From contig JAGIAH010000002.1 in assembly GCA_017744915.1 (NCBI GenBank), positions 1-64,000 of the forward strand: a DNA stretch of 64,000 nucleotides, given 5' to 3'. This document shows positions 62,709 to 64,000 of this stretch, piece after piece. Every line of letters starts with the position of its first letter. Within the stretch, counting starts at the first letter, position 1. The translations under genes and the position numbers were made by a program. Below the pieces are notes generated by a model. That model made no database searches. It saw only the letters and a program-made list of their open reading frames with translations, and was not told the origin of the DNA. Source of the stretch: Agrobacterium tumefaciens. Its GTDB lineage: Bacteria; Pseudomonadota; Alphaproteobacteria; Rhizobiales; Rhizobiaceae.

Positions 62709-62810
62709 TCAATCGCTGCCTTCTCCGTCTTGAGGAACTGTTGTCGGTGACGGGGCTGGAGATTTGAAGGCGGCCTATATCTTTGAATTAACAAGTCTCG
62801 GTGTACTCAG

Positions 62811-62823
62811 GCCCCCGCAACCA
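62811..62823 (+). repeat. Initiator-tRNA 3'-end relic at the right junction
   Basis: GCCCCCGCAACCA followed by AAAT matches the acceptor end of tRNA-fMet and the same 16 bases of unit 3 at 4334-4349. The T-arm upstream is absent. A proper terminator hairpin follows 24 bases later, as expected after a real tRNA gene, so this may be the surviving chromosomal end of an interrupted tRNA-fMet locus or an attR. Confidence 0.6.
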
Positions 62824-62846
62824 AATTCTATCTAGAGATTATCATA

Positions 62847-62875
62847 GGGCTCCGAGGAAACTCGGAGCTCTTTTT
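62847..62875 (+). terminator. Rho-independent terminator
   Basis: A 10-bp stem (GGGCTCCGAG / CTCGGAGCTC, one G-T pair) with a GAAA loop is followed by TTTTT. It stands just downstream of the tRNA relic and would end transcripts from JetD or from the former tRNA. Confidence 0.85.
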
Positions 62876-62889
62876 GTGTTCAAAAGACC

Positions 62890-62970
62890 TTGGAAAATGA
62901 GAACGTCAAGCGCAAGAAGTTGCTTGCCGAGGCTATGCTGGATGCCAAACCCACCAAAGAGTACAGCTTC
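62890..62970 (+). pseudogene. IS3-family orfA-like remnant
   Basis: The frame LENENVKRKKLLAEAMLDA resembles the leucine-zipper segment of IS3-family OrfA proteins (LExENxxLKKLLAEAMLDN), after which the match ends. It is a scrap of about 25 codons without start, inverted repeats or orfB. The rest of 62709-63121 holds no gene. Confidence 0.4.
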
Positions 62971-63121
62971 CCAGTCGTGGTTTTAAGCGGGTGCCGGTTC
63001 CGCAAGCTAGAGCAGGAAAGACGAACACTCTCCAAAGCGTGGCCGCATCCACATTTTTGGGGATGGCGCGTCGTCTCAATTAAAAGGAACGTGTTCCGAA
63101 TAAGAAATAAAGGGAACACAA

Positions 63122-64000
63122 ATGAAAACCATGATGCGGGAACGCGCGCTGATTACGCGGCGCACACTCTTGGGCTCTGCTGCCGCCGGAGTAGCTGGAA
63201 TGGCTAGCTCCAGCGTTTTTCCAACACCAGCTTTGGCTCAAGGCGCTAAACTGAAAATTGGTTATGTGAGCCCCGTCACGGGCCTTTTCGCGACCTTTGC
63301 CGAGGCCGATCCGTTTTTTCTGAAGCAGGTGCGGCAGGCACTGAAGGGCGGTATTGTCAACAATGGCAAGACATATGACGTCGAGATCATCGCCATCGAC
63401 GATCAGACCAATCCCGACAGATCGACGAGTGCGGCCCAGCAGCTCATCAATTCGGATGAGGTGAACATCGTTCTCGCCCAGGGGGCTCTCGGCATCAAGA
63501 ACGTTAGTGCCCAGTGCGAACTCGCAGGCGTTCCCTCGATTACGACGATGGACCCCTGGCAGGGCTGGCTGTTTCCTCAAGGGGGCAAACCTGAAACGGG
63601 CTTCAAATATGCCAATCATTTCTTTTGGGGCATCGAGGACATAATCTCCACATATGTGGGAATGTGGTCGTCGCTCGACACCAACAAGAAGATCGGTTCC
63701 TGCTTCACCAACGATCCGCCGGGACAAACCTTCTTCAGCAACGAGATCGGCTTTCCGCCTGCCCTGAAGAAGGCGGGGTTTGAAATGGTCGATGTGGGCC
63801 TCTTCGAGCCGGGTTCGAACGATTTCTCGCGCCAGATCGCGGCTTTCCGCGATGCGGGCTGCGAGATCATGACGGGGCTGTTCGATCCGCCGGATTGGGT
63901 GGTCTTCTGGCGCCGGGCCATGCAGGCGGGCTTCAAGCCGAAGGTGGTTACCATCGCCAAAGCGCTTCTTTTCCCGGCGGGCGTGCAGTCTCTCGGCGCG
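63122..64000 (+). CDS. Branched-chain amino acid/urea-type ABC transporter substrate-binding protein (3' partial)
   Basis: The first 293 residues of a periplasmic binding protein; the gene continues beyond the window. The ATG at 63122 has AGGGAA nine bases upstream. A twin-arginine signal (TRRTLLGSAAAGVAGM, cleavage after ALA) is followed by the Peripla_BP_6 fold: KIGYVSPVTGLFATFAEAD, DDQTNPDRSTSAAQQLI, VNIVLAQGALGIKNVSAQCE and EPGSNDFSRQIAAFRDAGCE. The protein belongs to the Leu/Ile/Val-binding family, whose ligands include amino acids, amides and urea. Its higher GC content and lack of mobile-element traits suggest that it lies outside the island. Confidence 0.9.
   Translation, partial: MKTMMRERALITRRTLLGSAAAGVAGMASSSVFPTPALAQGAKLKIGYVSPVTGLFATFAEADPFFLKQVRQALKGGIVNNGKTYDVEIIAIDDQTNPDRSTSAAQQLINSDEVNIVLAQGALGIKNVSAQCELAGVPSITTMDPWQGWLFPQGGKPETGFKYANHFFWGIEDIISTYVGMWSSLDTNKKIGSCFTNDPPGQTFFSNEIGFPPALKKAGFEMVDVGLFEPGSNDFSRQIAAFRDAGCEIMTGLFDPPDWVVFWRRAMQAGFKPKVVTIAKALLFPAGVQSLGA

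Overview
The window looks like DNA from a Rhizobiaceae-type alphaproteobacterium (Rhizobium, Agrobacterium or a close relative). This is inferred from GC-rich coding sequence, MDR, SDR and betaine-transporter proteins of rhizobial type, a remnant resembling the rhizobial DUF1612 family, and relics of the 3' end of an alphaproteobacterial initiator tRNA. It runs from inside one transporter gene to inside another and reads as a layered genomic island.

Left flank (1-3992): a proline/glycine-betaine-type ABC transporter (binding protein, permease, ATPase) followed by an AcuI/YhdH-type acrylyl-CoA reductase. A gene-poor junction (3993-4936) holds three relics of the initiator-tRNA 3' end and a decayed DUF1612-like gene.

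Defence-like island (4937-21326): coding sequence here is visibly less GC-rich than the flanks. Seven genes carry TIR-type domains. They sit with a lone SLOG-like protein, two copies of a putative nucleotide-modification protein (Nmad2), a MazG-like nucleotide pyrophosphohydrolase, a uracil-DNA-glycosylase-like protein, a thymidylate-kinase-like protein, a membrane patatin phospholipase and a TIR-membrane-beta-propeller fusion. A minus-strand group (11501 down to 4937) and a plus-strand group (11572 to 18557) diverge from one short intergenic region. I read this as a multi-TIR conflict locus in which nucleotide chemistry is probably the sensed or attacked feature; that reading is inference.

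Recombination module (21563-24824): a large serine recombinase whose 3' end crosses another initiator-tRNA relic, a truncated paralogue that has lost the catalytic serine, two related structured leaders in front of these genes, and two small unknown genes.

Metabolic cargo (25179-55597): a TetR/SDR pair; a minus-strand catabolic cluster (MFS transporter, Ser-Cys proline-racemase-family enzyme, cupin, YdiJ-like FAD/Fe-S dehydrogenase, DAO-family oxidase, 2-hydroxyacid dehydrogenase, semialdehyde dehydrogenase), divergent from a GlxA/AraC regulator and a second betaine-type ABC transporter, probably for a proline-, hydroxyproline- or betaine-like compound; a DsbA-like protein, a broken amino-acid-transporter ATPase, a multicopper oxidase and a two-component system whose sensor has a methionine-rich loop, together suggesting copper handling; a redox operon with ADH, amine oxidase, cupins, MFS and esterase; and a second TetR/SDR pair with a 26-bp perfect palindrome.

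Right end (55870-62823): a complete Wadjet jetABCD plasmid-defence operon, then another initiator-tRNA relic (62811-62823), a strong terminator and an IS3-like orfA scrap. The last gene is the start of a Tat-exported branched-chain-amino-acid-type binding protein. The tRNA relics at about 4346, 21675 and 62823 suggest one or two tandemly integrated elements.
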